Source: Bacteroidales bacterium
GTDB taxonomy: Bacteria; Bacteroidota; Bacteroidia; Bacteroidales; Bacteroidaceae
Direction: 5' to 3'
Length of the DNA stretch: 46,867 bases
Assembly (NCBI GenBank): GCA_022772475.1
Contig: JALEZQ010000039.1
Location: forward strand, 1-46,867
A program made the translations under genes and the position numbers. Shown here in pieces: positions 26,322-35,742 of this stretch. Under the pieces are notes generated by a model. That model did not search any database. It had not been told where the DNA came from and saw only the letters and a list, made by a program, of their open reading frames with translations. Every line of letters starts with the position of its first letter. Position 1 is the stretch's first letter.

Positions 26322-27014
26322 TTACATGGCAAACAGCACGCCACGGAAGGCCGCCCAGAGGTAAAGCAGGGCAAGGGTCAAGGCCAGCAGACGGGCATCG
26401 CCATCGAGGAAGCCGGAGAGCGTGCGGACACGCATGCCCGGCGGGTCGTTGCGGAGCACTAAGGGGACGAAACGGCGGAAGAGCCAATAAACGCCGAAGC
26501 CCACCAGCACGCCGTAGGCAAAGCCCACCATGACGTCGCCAAAATAGTGGACGCCAAGGTAGATGCGCGACCAGCCATTGAGAAGCGACCACGACAGCAT
26601 CACCCACGTGAGCAGGCGGTGGCGTATGAGCAGGGCGGCAAAGACGGCGACAGACATGGTGTTGGCCGCATGGCTGGAAAAGAAGCCATACTGCCCGCCG
26701 CGGTAGTCGTTGACGACATCGACCATAGTCATCAGCACCGGGTCGTGCGTAGGGCGTGGCCGCGCCACAAGGGGCTTGAACAGCCCCGAGGCGGTTTGGT
26801 CGGCGATGAGTATGCAGAGGCCCAGGGCAAGGATGGTCAGCAGTATCTCACGCATCTCGCCATGACGGATGATGACATAGAGCAGCACCAAGGCGGCGGG
26901 AATCCATGTCATGGTTGAAGTGATGGACAGGGCAAAGCCATCGAGCCACAGATTGTCACTGCCGTTAATCCAGAGCGTAATCTGTTGGTCCAAGCCTATC
27001 AGTTCGTTCCACAT
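26322..27014 (-). CDS. PAP2 family membrane phosphatase
   Basis: A 230-aa membrane phosphatase of the PAP2/acid phosphatase superfamily. The three catalytic motifs are intact: KX6RP at K80-P88 (KPLVARPRP), the SSH version of PSGH at 113-115, and SRX5HX3D at S149-D160 (SRIYLGVHYFGD). Six hydrophobic segments are visible. Family members dephosphorylate undecaprenyl pyrophosphate, phosphatidylglycerophosphate or lipid A; which of these applies is not shown. It sits between batE (59 bp gap) and the porin gene, so it may be part of the same envelope-related transcript. Confidence 0.92.
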   Translation of the reverse strand: MWNELIGLDQQITLWINGSDNLWLDGFALSITSTMTWIPAALVLLYVIIRHGEMREILLTILALGLCILIADQTASGLFKPLVARPRPTHDPVLMTMVDVVNDYRGGQYGFFSSHAANTMSVAVFAALLIRHRLLTWVMLSWSLLNGWSRIYLGVHYFGDVMVGFAYGVLVGFGVYWLFRRFVPLVLRNDPPGMRVRTLSGFLDGDARLLALTLALLYLWAAFRGVLFAM

Positions 27015-27073
27015 ACTATATGCTTTTTGTTTGGGGTTGGGGTTGAGGGTGAGTATGAACGCTTTCTATCGTA

Positions 27074-27865
27074 TTATATCTCCTCCAAGTCTTGGGCATT
27101 CACCCAGCCTTTGAGGGAGATATTCTCGTTCTCCACCAGCCACTGCCCGGAAGGCGATTTGTCGAGGACCTCAAGGGTGTAACCGGCGGCCAGAACGGAG
27201 ATTTGCGCCCCGCCACTCTCGTTTCTCACGGGCGTATCTTTCATCACGACGGCCATGGTCGTGTGATTGAAGTGGTGATAGGTGGTGGCGGCGGCCACGA
27301 TGCAGAAGATGCAGGCCATCACGGCCGGACAGAACAGCACGGCGGCCATCTTGCGCATCCATAGGCGCGGCAACCGGCGGCAGCACACCAGAAGAAGCAT
27401 GGACAAGGCCAGGGTGAAGAGCACCCGGTAAGCCCAGCCATCGACGCTCTGTGAGGCCAGCGTGCGATGCCACCACGACACGAGAAACATCTGCTGCCCG
27501 TTGTCCGCGCGTACCATGGCCCGCGAACGGCAGACGGAGAGATTGTATTGCGCGTCCTCGTCGGAGGGGTCGAACCGCAGGGCCCGTTCGTACCAAAGGA
27601 TGGCTTCGGGATAGCGCTTCATCTTGAAGCAGGTGTTGCCTATATTATAGTAAAGATGGGGGTCAATGCCCGCTTTGGCAAGCGCGGTGTAGCTTTGGTA
27701 AGCCTCCTCATAATGGTGCTGAAGGTAGGCGCTATCGGCCGCAGCCCGCAGTTGCTCTTGATGGACGGGGCGCAAGGTGTCTGCCTGCTCAGCGTTTTGC
27801 GCAATGGCGACGCAGATACTCAGCAGCATAAGGATTGCAGACGAAAGTGTTCTATATATAGTCAT
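27074..27865 (-). CDS. batE: BatE: TPR and SH3-like protein
   Basis: A 263-aa membrane protein that closes the Bat cluster. It has a signal peptide (1-22), about two TPR repeats (DPHLYYNIGNTCFKMKRYPEA and following), two transmembrane segments near residues 145-160 and 175-195, and a C-terminal bacterial SH3-like domain ending SLKGWVNAQDLEEI. This is the usual BatE layout. Bat proteins are linked to oxygen tolerance in Bacteroides fragilis and to virulence in other bacteria, but the molecular mechanism is unknown. It is separated from batD by 52 bp. Confidence 0.88.
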   Translation of the reverse strand: MTIYRTLSSAILMLLSICVAIAQNAEQADTLRPVHQEQLRAAADSAYLQHHYEEAYQSYTALAKAGIDPHLYYNIGNTCFKMKRYPEAILWYERALRFDPSDEDAQYNLSVCRSRAMVRADNGQQMFLVSWWHRTLASQSVDGWAYRVLFTLALSMLLLVCCRRLPRLWMRKMAAVLFCPAVMACIFCIVAAATTYHHFNHTTMAVVMKDTPVRNESGGAQISVLAAGYTLEVLDKSPSGQWLVENENISLKGWVNAQDLEEI

Positions 27866-27917
27866 GGGCTATTCTGTCTTTAGTGCTCTACGCGATTGGT
27901 TCTTTCACACCGGACGA

Positions 27918-29756
27918 TTATTTCCAGGCTTTATCCATCTTTTTCAGCAGGTCGATGGCCATCTGAGCATCGTCTTCCATACTGCCATCGGCCGATACGG
28001 GGGCGAACTTCACCCACTCGCATTTATCCAGCAACTTTAAGAAGTGCTCCTGCACTTCGGCGTCAATGCCATGGGTTTGCAGTAGGCCGGGCCACTGTGC
28101 TTTGGTAATCTCCGTGGGTACAGTCTTGGCCTTGGTGGCGGCATAGGAAGTCAGCGCAGCGGCCATCTGTCCATAACATTCGGCCTTGTCTTTCGTCGCG
28201 CTGTCTTTCTGAGCGTGCTGAATGGCTTTTATGGCCTGACGCAGGGCTTTGCCGCCACGTGGCTGGCTCAACTGCTCGCGATGGGCGTTGACAAAGTGTG
28301 TCAGGACAAAGATGCCTATGGTCAGGGCGATGATGAGGGCAATGGCCAGATAGTAGCCCCAGGTGTTCCAAAAGAAGTAGGCCGACTTGGCGTCGCAGAA
28401 AGCCAGCTTGCCCTGATAGAGGGGACGGATGTCGCTCTCGAGCAATGCCCGCTCCTTGGCCACCTCTTCCTGCGAACGCTCGCCCTCCTCGATGTGCATG
28501 TGGATGGCGGCGATGCTGTCCGTACGATATTGGCCCGTGAATGGGTCAAAACTGATGAACGGGGGTATTTGGATGACGGCATCCCCCGTTTGCCGAGGCA
28601 CGAAGGTGTAGTCGAAGGTCACGCTGCCGTCCATACCCTCGGCGGTCACTGTGGTATGCGGCGTGGTCTTGGGCGTATAGGCATCGCAATGGGATGGCAG
28701 TTCTATCTTCGGCGCGGTGAGCAACTGGAGATTTCCCTTTCCCGACACACTTATTCGCAGCGTGGCCGTTTCGTTGGTGCGTACATTCGGCGTCACCAAA
28801 TAGGCACGCGTTTCCATCTGTCCCACGGCTCCCGAGAACCCCTCGGGACGTGGCGTGGGCAGCGGTTTTACCTTAATCTTGCAGGGGTTTGTGGTACGGC
28901 TTACGCTCACGGCCAAACTGCCGCCGGAATTGAAAAAGACGTCCAGCGGATTGAGTGTGGCATCGCGCTGAAGCACGACGCAGTTGAAGGTCATGCGCGG
29001 CACTGTCACCTCGCCTGCCTGCTGCGGGAAGAGCAGGTAGCGCTTGACCACGGCCTTGCGCATGAGTTGTCCGTTGCGCCGCTCCACATCCCATTGAATG
29101 TCTTTGAGGTCAAGTTCCTGCGACACCATCCCCTTGAAGTCGGGCTGCTGATTGAGGGATATATTATTCAGTCCGACACCGGGTTTCTCGTAAACCACAT
29201 AGGTTAGGGGCAGTGCCTCTTGCTCGTACACCGTTTCCTTGGCCAGATTGGCGGTAATGACGAGTTCGTCGTTTCCCACCTTACTTCCTGCCTCGCGCAA
29301 CTCCTCTGCGCCGGCACTTTTTGCGTCGGCGGCCTTGCCGCTGTTGGTCACCTTAACCTGTGCCTTACCGGACGTATAGGTCTTTCCGCCTACCGTCACC
29401 TTGGCTGCGGGCAGCGTATAGGTTCCGGGGCCTTCGGCGGCAAAGGTATAGGTAAAGGTAGTGGCAACGTTGGATTTGGTCTTTCCGTTGATATTTACGG
29501 TCTCGCTGAAGAAGGAGCGGGCCGGACCTGCCAGACGACGTAGGCCGCTGACGGCAGGAAGCGAGATGTTGCCTTCTACGTTGGCCTCGATGGTATATTT
29601 TACCTGAAAATACTTGTCCGCCATATCCACGCTCGATGGTGCGGACACCTCAAGGCGGAGTTGTGCCCAAGCCTGCGGAGCGATGCTTATGATGAGAAGC
29701 AGGATGAGGCACAGGCGGCGGTTAAGATGTGTAAGGATGGCTATCTGTTTGTTCAT
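27918..29756 (-). CDS. batD: BatD family protein
   Basis: A 612-aa exported membrane protein of the BatD (oxygen tolerance) family. Residues 1-31 are a signal peptide ending APQAWAQ; several Ig-like beta domains follow (about 35-440), with LRLEVSAPSSVDMADKYF as the family-typical opening. One transmembrane helix near residue 480-500 leads to a cytoplasmic tail rich in helices. Ig-like ectodomains are thought to bind partners of the BatA/BatB von Willebrand proteins; this is inference. It lies 22 bp after batC. Confidence 0.92.
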   Translation of the reverse strand: MNKQIAILTHLNRRLCLILLLIISIAPQAWAQLRLEVSAPSSVDMADKYFQVKYTIEANVEGNISLPAVSGLRRLAGPARSFFSETVNINGKTKSNVATTFTYTFAAEGPGTYTLPAAKVTVGGKTYTSGKAQVKVTNSGKAADAKSAGAEELREAGSKVGNDELVITANLAKETVYEQEALPLTYVVYEKPGVGLNNISLNQQPDFKGMVSQELDLKDIQWDVERRNGQLMRKAVVKRYLLFPQQAGEVTVPRMTFNCVVLQRDATLNPLDVFFNSGGSLAVSVSRTTNPCKIKVKPLPTPRPEGFSGAVGQMETRAYLVTPNVRTNETATLRISVSGKGNLQLLTAPKIELPSHCDAYTPKTTPHTTVTAEGMDGSVTFDYTFVPRQTGDAVIQIPPFISFDPFTGQYRTDSIAAIHMHIEEGERSQEEVAKERALLESDIRPLYQGKLAFCDAKSAYFFWNTWGYYLAIALIIALTIGIFVLTHFVNAHREQLSQPRGGKALRQAIKAIQHAQKDSATKDKAECYGQMAAALTSYAATKAKTVPTEITKAQWPGLLQTHGIDAEVQEHFLKLLDKCEWVKFAPVSADGSMEDDAQMAIDLLKKMDKAWK

Positions 29757-29778
29757 GTGTGATGAAAGGGAGAGAGCG

Positions 29779-30429
29779 TTACCAGTTTTTCCGCAATGCG
29801 CGTTGCGGCTGGCGCTGCTGCATTCGCTGCCGCGTCTGCTGCTCGGCCTGTCGGGAGTAGTTGATGAGGGGTTGTTGCTGCGACTTCTGGGGTTGGGGCT
29901 GTGGCTGCGGCTTAGGTTCCGGCGATTGCTGCCGGTTATCGTCCTTTTGGTCCTTCAGCTGCTTCTGACAGAGCACCATATTGTATCGCGCAGCCTCAAG
30001 CGCAGGGTTGTCGCGCAGGGCTTTCTTATATTGTTCTATGGCTTGGCGCAGCAATTGGTTCTTCGCCCCTACTTCCTGCGCACCGCTGGCCTGTCTCTGA
30101 AAGATGGTACCCATATTGTGGCGGGCAGCGGCGCGGTAGAGAGGGCGTGCGTCGTCGGTGGCAGCCTTCTCCAACTCCTTTAGCGCGGCACTGTCTTGGC
30201 GTGTGGCCATCAGCGCATTGCCTTTGTTAAACTGTGCGCCATGATTGTGCGGGTTGATGGACAGGGCCTTTTCGTAGCACGACAGGGCGGTTTGGTACAT
30301 GCCTTGCCTAAAGGCACGGTTGCCGTCGTGCACGAGTTTCCACGACTCGTTCTGTGCCTGTGCCGTCAGGGACCATAGCAAGCAGCAGGCCAACCAGGCC
30401 GTCCGGCGTATGAGGAGAGTGTACTTCAT
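29779..30429 (-). CDS. batC: BatC: TPR protein
   Basis: A 216-aa periplasmic TPR protein. A signal peptide (1-25, LTAQAQ) is followed by about three TPR units (ESWKLVHDGNRAFRQGMYQTALSCYEKAL and onward) and a Gln/Pro/Lys-rich C-terminal tail (about 165-216) that is low-complexity. The start overlaps the batB stop by 4 bp (ATGA), a sign of translational coupling. Confidence 0.9.
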   Translation of the reverse strand: MKYTLLIRRTAWLACCLLWSLTAQAQNESWKLVHDGNRAFRQGMYQTALSCYEKALSINPHNHGAQFNKGNALMATRQDSAALKELEKAATDDARPLYRAAARHNMGTIFQRQASGAQEVGAKNQLLRQAIEQYKKALRDNPALEAARYNMVLCQKQLKDQKDDNRQQSPEPKPQPQPQPQKSQQQPLINYSRQAEQQTRQRMQQRQPQRALRKNW

Positions 30430-31442
30430 TTTCTCACAATTTGAATGCGTTTCATCATACGGTTCTTGACTTCACGGATGATGTACTCGGCGACCAGCAG
30501 CAGCAGAGCGATGAGGGCTACGCCGACAAACTGCTCGCCGGGCTCGTCGAACGATGCCGACGACTCCGACTGCTTCATATTGTCCAGATGCACCATCAAC
30601 TGCTGGCCGGCGGTATCGCTGTTGTCCACGCGGAAGTATTTGCCGCCGCCGGCTTCGGCAATCTGCTTGGCCACGGCTTCGTTGATGGTGGTGCGCACCA
30701 CTTCGCCGTTCTCGTCGGTGAGCAGCGAACCGTCGGCCATGCGTATGGTGGCACCTTCGGTGGTGCCGACGCCCAGCACGAACACCTGCCGGCCGTTCTT
30801 ACGGGCTTCCTGTGCGGCTTCGATAGCCCCTTCTTCGTGGTCTTCGCTGTCGGTGATGAGCACGATGGCCTTGCCTACATCGGGAGTATCGGTAAAGGAG
30901 TGGTCGGCCAGACGTATGGCGGCGGCCATGTTCGTGCCTTGCAGCGTCACCATGCCGGGCTGCATGTTGTCCAGGAACATGTGTGCGGCGGCGTAATCGT
31001 TGGTGATGGGCATCTGCGGGTAGGCTTCGCCGGCAAAGACGCAAAGCGCCACCTTGTTGTTCGTACCATGGTCGATTAGGCTTGACACGAGGAGTTTGGC
31101 GCGGTCAAGACGGTTGGGCAGCACATCGTCGGCCAGCATGGAGTTGGACACGTCCATGGCAATGACCACCTCGATGCCTTTCTTATCGGTCTGCGAATGG
31201 CTGGTGCCAAACTGCGGACGGGCCAAAGCGAGCAGGATGCAGGCTACGGCGCCTATGCAAAGGCCCATCTTGATGTGCCGGCGTGGGGCGGAGGCCGAAG
31301 CGGCAAGCACTTCCCACAGTTGGGGGTCGGCCACACGCTGGCGCCGACGACGGTCAATCCATACCGTCAGCAGATAGAGGGCCACCAGCACGGGGATGAA
31401 GGCCAGCATATAGAGATAGAAAGGTTCTGCAAATCTGAACAT
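30426..31442 (-). CDS. batB: BatB: von Willebrand factor A membrane protein
   Basis: A 338-aa protein with two N-terminal transmembrane helices, a von Willebrand A domain and a C-terminal helix. The metal-ion-dependent adhesion site is intact as DVSNS in VIAMDVSNSML, with the conserved TDSED later. It is paralogous to batA upstream (both have N-terminal helices, vWA domain, terminal helix). The pair is expected to sit in the inner membrane with the vWA domain in the periplasm or cytoplasm depending on the model. Confidence 0.94.
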   Translation of the reverse strand: MFRFAEPFYLYMLAFIPVLVALYLLTVWIDRRRRQRVADPQLWEVLAASASAPRRHIKMGLCIGAVACILLALARPQFGTSHSQTDKKGIEVVIAMDVSNSMLADDVLPNRLDRAKLLVSSLIDHGTNNKVALCVFAGEAYPQMPITNDYAAAHMFLDNMQPGMVTLQGTNMAAAIRLADHSFTDTPDVGKAIVLITDSEDHEEGAIEAAQEARKNGRQVFVLGVGTTEGATIRMADGSLLTDENGEVVRTTINEAVAKQIAEAGGGKYFRVDNSDTAGQQLMVHLDNMKQSESSASFDEPGEQFVGVALIALLLLVAEYIIREVKNRMMKRIQIVRK

Positions 31443-31528
31443 GATTGTGAGGGGTGTGGAATAACGATAAAGGAAGGCCTGCCACAGCAGCGCGGGAACC
31501 GCGTGTTAACCTGCCACATGGCATCTCG

Positions 31529-32536
31529 CTACGGGATGCGTCGCAGCAGCGTCAGGCGCAGCAGTATCTCGAGCACCAGAGCGCACAAGGCGGCCAGAGC
31601 GAAGGGGGCATACGCCTCGTAGCGGCGGTCGTAGTGGAGGACCTTAAACTTCGTCTTTTCCAGTTTGTCAATATCTCGGTAAATTTCCTGTAGTTTCTTG
31701 TTGCTCTCGGCTTGGTAGAACACGCCGCCCGTGGTCTGGGCTATCATCTTGAGGGTTTCGGGGTCGGAGGTGTTTTCCACATCGGCCACATACTCTTCGC
31801 CATCGGGCAGGGTGGCTACGGTCTGCGCACTTTTGCCACTGGCGGCGCCCACAGCGATGGTATAGACGCAGACGCCCTGCTCGCGGGCAATCTCGGCCGC
31901 GGTCATGGGGGAAATCTCGCCGGTGTTGTTCACGCCGTCGGTGAGCAGGATGACCACTTTACTCTTCGACTTGCTGTGTTCCAAGTGTGACAAAGCATTG
32001 GTCAGTCCCATACCGATGGCGGTGCCCGGGGCGATGAGACTCTGCGCGGCCCATGCACAAGTGATCTGCGGCCACATTGAGAGCAATGCGGTATGGTCGG
32101 TGGTCAGGGGGCATAGTGTAAAGGCTTCGCCGCCAAAGAGGGTGATGCCGATATTGTCGTTGGGACGTTGCGACACGAAGTCGAGGGCCACGTCCTTGGC
32201 GGCATCTATGCGCGAGGGATGGAGGTCGCGCGTGAGCATACTGGTCGAGATGTCCATGGCCAGCACGATGTCGATGCCCTCTGTCTCCTTTTCCGACACG
32301 GCATTACGGGTCTGCGGACGCGCCATGACGACAATGAGCATGGCGACGGCGAACCACCGCAGCAGGTAGGGCAGGTGTATCAGCTGGTTGCGGAGCGTGC
32401 GCACGGGCCGGCGGAACGGCTCTGTGGTGGGCAGCAGCAGTGTGGCTTCGCCGCGACGCTTCTTCACAAAGTGCCAGAAGATGGCGGGCACCAGCAGCAG
32501 GAGCAGATATAATACTTCACTATTGACGAAGGTCAT
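31529..32536 (-). CDS. batA: BatA: von Willebrand factor A membrane protein
   Basis: A 335-aa paralogue of BatB with the same layout: two N-terminal hydrophobic helices, vWA domain with intact MIDAS DISTS (VLAMDISTSML), LLTDGVNNTG strand, and a C-terminal transmembrane helix. It is part of the leftward Bat cluster, 86 bp upstream of batB and 28 bp downstream of the unnamed membrane protein. Confidence 0.94.
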   Translation of the reverse strand: MTFVNSEVLYLLLLLVPAIFWHFVKKRRGEATLLLPTTEPFRRPVRTLRNQLIHLPYLLRWFAVAMLIVVMARPQTRNAVSEKETEGIDIVLAMDISTSMLTRDLHPSRIDAAKDVALDFVSQRPNDNIGITLFGGEAFTLCPLTTDHTALLSMWPQITCAWAAQSLIAPGTAIGMGLTNALSHLEHSKSKSKVVILLTDGVNNTGEISPMTAAEIAREQGVCVYTIAVGAASGKSAQTVATLPDGEEYVADVENTSDPETLKMIAQTTGGVFYQAESNKKLQEIYRDIDKLEKTKFKVLHYDRRYEAYAPFALAALCALVLEILLRLTLLRRIP

Positions 32537-32564
32537 AGGCTAAGGGAAAGGTTTGGAGACTGTA

Positions 32565-33731
32565 CTACACAAGGTAAGTAAACAGCATATATAGGGTGTA
32601 GGCTACCAAGCCCACCGCAGTAAGTACACATACCACAACGGCGCCGGCTATCGTCATGCGGATGATGCGCTGGCCGCGGTCGCCATAGGCCTCATAGCGG
32701 ACGATGGTCTGCGGGTGCTCCTGCACGTCGTCGAGGGTTTTCTCCACGATGGTCAGTACGGCAGCATAGTGGCGTTCGCGGATGGCCTGCGAGGGGCAGT
32801 AGCGGGCAAACTTCACACTGTCGGCGGTGCGGAGCACTTCGGCCGTCAGGCGCATCTCCTCGGCGGGGAGGTCCTCGCTCAGGCAGCCCAGCACTTCTTC
32901 AGTGGTGCGGTCGGTAAAGTCGTGGCCATAGCGGCGGGACAGGTAGCGGCGCAAGGTGTCGGCCAAGGCCACATAGAGGGCTTTGATGGTCTGCGAACTC
33001 TCTGCGCCTACGCCGTGCTCCCAGTCTTTCAGGGCCTCGCGGGCCTCACGGGCGGGGGGCGTCTTGGGCTTGATGACCACTTTATGGCGCATGGGGCGGG
33101 CCTGTGTCAGACGGACAAGGAGGAGCAAGGCCACGATGAGGGGCAACCAGGCTCCCAGGGCGCAGAGCAGGATGTCGGCCTGCCACACAAAGGGGCTTTC
33201 CATCACGCCAAAGGGCGGGTAATACTGATCGACGTGGACCGTATCTACGGGGATGCTCGACACCTTCAGTCCCAGTTTGCTGCGTGAGGGGTACGGCTTG
33301 CCATCAACGCTGACCTCTATGGGGCGCAGGGCATAGATGGCGCTGTCGAACGAGGTCAGCACATAGTCGCGCTGCAGCATGATGCGGCCTTTGGCCGGCG
33401 AAGGGAGGGTGTCGCAACTGCCGCTACGGACCACCTCGACGCCGGCCATCAAGGTGTCGGCTTCGTTATACTGCGGCCACACCACGCGTGCACCTTCGTT
33501 GGCTTTTACCGTCACGGACAGGCGGCACTGTTCGCCCACCAGTATCTCGGCACGGTCGAGTGACGACTCGACGACGACGTCCTGCGCTCTTGCTGCCAAG
33601 GGCATAAGGACGGCCGTCAGCAGAAGCAGGACCACGTGGCGCAACAGGCGCGGCGCAGACGCTGTCCTGTTCCTGCGGTGGGGGCCTGCCGGGTGTGGGT
33701 GTGGTGCGTTATTGTTGTTCATTATTACCAT
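32565..33731 (-). CDS. Membrane protein between DUF58 and batA
   Basis: A 388-aa protein (or 385 aa if it starts at the in-frame ATG 33722). A signal or anchor segment (about 30-50) is followed by a BatD-like Ig-type ectodomain (VVVESSLDRAEILVGEQCRLSV), a transmembrane helix near residues 190-210, a cytoplasmic helical region with Arg/Lys and RRYLSRRYGHDF, and a second helix near the C terminus. Its place is the usual one for a conserved but unnamed member of the Bacteroidales Bat operon. The exact role is unknown; it probably links the MoxR/DUF58 half with BatA and BatB at the membrane. Confidence 0.8.
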   Translation of the reverse strand: MVIMNNNNAPHPHPAGPHRRNRTASAPRLLRHVVLLLLTAVLMPLAARAQDVVVESSLDRAEILVGEQCRLSVTVKANEGARVVWPQYNEADTLMAGVEVVRSGSCDTLPSPAKGRIMLQRDYVLTSFDSAIYALRPIEVSVDGKPYPSRSKLGLKVSSIPVDTVHVDQYYPPFGVMESPFVWQADILLCALGAWLPLIVALLLLVRLTQARPMRHKVVIKPKTPPAREAREALKDWEHGVGAESSQTIKALYVALADTLRRYLSRRYGHDFTDRTTEEVLGCLSEDLPAEEMRLTAEVLRTADSVKFARYCPSQAIRERHYAAVLTIVEKTLDDVQEHPQTIVRYEAYGDRGQRIIRMTIAGAVVVCVLTAVGLVAYTLYMLFTYLV

Positions 33732-33744
33732 TAGTGTTTCTTCG

Positions 33745-34626
33745 TTATCCGCGTAGGCGCCCCTTCATGGCAAAGAGGGCTTTGAGGGGCTTGATGTAAT
33801 CGCCATCGGTGCGTATGCGCTGTGCGGCACAGCCTGCCGATTTGAAGGTGGTGGCCAGGCGTTCGCTCTCCTGCACCATCCATGCGGCATAGGCTTGGCG
33901 GACGCGCTTGGACGAGGTGTTGACATACTCTTCGTGCCCGGTCTCGGCATCCTCCACGCGCCACAGTCCGGCGCGGGGCAACTGCTCCATCAGCGGGTCG
34001 CACAGGCGGATGGCCATCACGTCGTGGCGATGGGCGGCAATGCGCAGGGGGGTGTCGAAGGGGGGCACGGCGCAGAAATCGCTCATGAGGAACACGACGG
34101 CCCGACGGCGCTGCACGCGCATCAGAAACTCCAGCGCTTTGCCTACGTCGGTGCGTCGCCCTTGGGGCTGCAGCGACAGCAGGGTGCGCACGATGCCCAG
34201 AATATGTTGCTTGCCTTTGCGCGGCGGCAGGTAGGCTTCGATGCGGTCGGAGAAGAAGATGACGCCGGTTTTGTCGCCGGCATCGAGGGCGGAGAAGGCC
34301 AGCGTGGCGGCCAGTTCGGCGGCCATATCGCGCATGGTCTGGTGACGGGTGCCGAACTTCAGACTGCCGGACACATCGACGAGCAGCATGACGCAGAGTT
34401 CGCGCTCTTCTTCAAACACCTTCACATGGGGCTTACTCGTGCGGGCAGTGACGTTCCAGTCGATGTCGCGCACGTCATCGCCTTCGCGATACTCGCGCAC
34501 TTCGGCGAACGACATACCGCGTCCTTTGAAGGCGGAGTGGTAGTCGCCGGCAAAGTTGCTTTGCGTCAAGGCTTTCGTCTTGATTTCTATGCGTTGTATG
34601 CGTTTGAGGAGTTCGGCGGTATCCAT
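33745..34626 (-). CDS. DUF58 domain protein
   Basis: A 293-aa cytoplasmic protein of the DUF58 family, which pairs with MoxR ATPases. The family signature FKGRGMSFAEVREYREGDDVRDIDW is seen near residues 34-58 (given here by its start and end; key residues are REY and DIDW), and a vWA-like MIDAS DVSGS follows. The product is probably a substrate or cofactor that MoxR helps assemble. It is 13 bp upstream of the next gene. Confidence 0.93.
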   Translation of the reverse strand: MDTAELLKRIQRIEIKTKALTQSNFAGDYHSAFKGRGMSFAEVREYREGDDVRDIDWNVTARTSKPHVKVFEEERELCVMLLVDVSGSLKFGTRHQTMRDMAAELAATLAFSALDAGDKTGVIFFSDRIEAYLPPRKGKQHILGIVRTLLSLQPQGRRTDVGKALEFLMRVQRRRAVVFLMSDFCAVPPFDTPLRIAAHRHDVMAIRLCDPLMEQLPRAGLWRVEDAETGHEEYVNTSSKRVRQAYAAWMVQESERLATTFKSAGCAAQRIRTDGDYIKPLKALFAMKGRLRG

Positions 34627-34752
34627 GATATGGGGGTTAGTAGGATAGACTGGAAAGGGAGGTTCTGTGCGGCTATGAGCATACCACTATGACCGTGCGG
34701 CTATGAGCGTGCTGCCATGCGTATGGCAACGGCATTTGCGCGGCGACGGCAT

Positions 34753-35742
34753 TTACGGCAGGGGCACTGCGGCAATGATTTGGGCCACCACGTCGTCGGC
34801 GGTCATCTGCTCGGCTTCGGCTTCGTAGGTCAGGGCCACACGGTGACGGAGCACCTCGGGGGCCATGTCGCGGACGTCTTCAGGCACAACGTAGCCACGC
34901 TGACGGATGAGCGCCAGAGCACGGGCGGCGAGCACCAGGTTGATGGTGGCACGGGGCGAGGCTCCGCAACTTATCATGGGCTCCAGCGCGGCCTGTCCGT
35001 ATTCGGCGGGGAAACGGGTAGCGCGCACAAGGTCGGCGGCATACTGCGTAATGCGCTCATCCACGTAAATCTGCTTGACGGCGTCGCGGGCGGCCAGGAT
35101 ATGGGCCACGTCGGTAATCGGTTGCACGGGAGCGGCAATGCTGCCGTCGAGGTGGCGACGGGCTATGGCGCGCTCTTCTTCGAGCGTGGGATAGTCAACG
35201 AGGATTTTCAGCATGAAACGGTCGGTCTGGGCTTCGGGCAGCGCATACGTTCCTTCCTGGTCGATGGGGTTTTGGGTGGCCATGACGAAGAAGGGGTTGG
35301 GCAGGGGCATGGTGTTTTCACCGATGGTCACCTGATGCTCCTGCATGGCTTCGAGCAGGGCGCTCTGCACCTTGGCGGGCGCACGGTTTATTTCGTCCGC
35401 CAGCACGAAGTGGGCAAAGATGGGGCCGTGCTTCACCGAGAACGTTTCCGACCGCTGGCTATAGACGAGCGTACCCACCACGTCGGCGGGCAGCAGGTCG
35501 GGGGTAAACTGTATGCGGTTGAAATCGGCATTGACGAGCGAAGCCAGGGTCTTGATGGCCAGCGTCTTGGCCAAACCGGGCACGCCCTCGAGCAACACGT
35601 GGCCGTCGGCAAGGAGGGCTACCAATAACGACTCCACCAAGTGGCTCTGACCCACAATGATTTGGTTCATGCCCTTGGTGAGATTTTGAATGAGGGCCGA
35701 CTGGCTTTCTGCCAGTTCGCTGAGTTGACGCATATCTGTCAT
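34753..35742 (-). CDS. MoxR-type AAA+ ATPase
   Basis: A 329-aa MoxR-family AAA+ ATPase. Walker A is GVPGLAKT (about 51-58), Walker B lies in VLADEINRAP, sensor 1 is in VMATQNPIDQEG and the C-terminal lid domain is present. MoxR proteins act as chaperones that insert metal or cofactors in vWA/DUF58 partners, which here are encoded directly downstream. The ATG at 35742 was chosen because upstream in-frame codons (to 35829) are Arg-rich and lack family similarity. A 126-bp gap containing a repeated GTGCGGCTATGAGC separates it from the DUF58 gene. Confidence 0.93.
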   Translation of the reverse strand: MTDMRQLSELAESQSALIQNLTKGMNQIIVGQSHLVESLLVALLADGHVLLEGVPGLAKTLAIKTLASLVNADFNRIQFTPDLLPADVVGTLVYSQRSETFSVKHGPIFAHFVLADEINRAPAKVQSALLEAMQEHQVTIGENTMPLPNPFFVMATQNPIDQEGTYALPEAQTDRFMLKILVDYPTLEEERAIARRHLDGSIAAPVQPITDVAHILAARDAVKQIYVDERITQYAADLVRATRFPAEYGQAALEPMISCGASPRATINLVLAARALALIRQRGYVVPEDVRDMAPEVLRHRVALTYEAEAEQMTADDVVAQIIAAVPLP

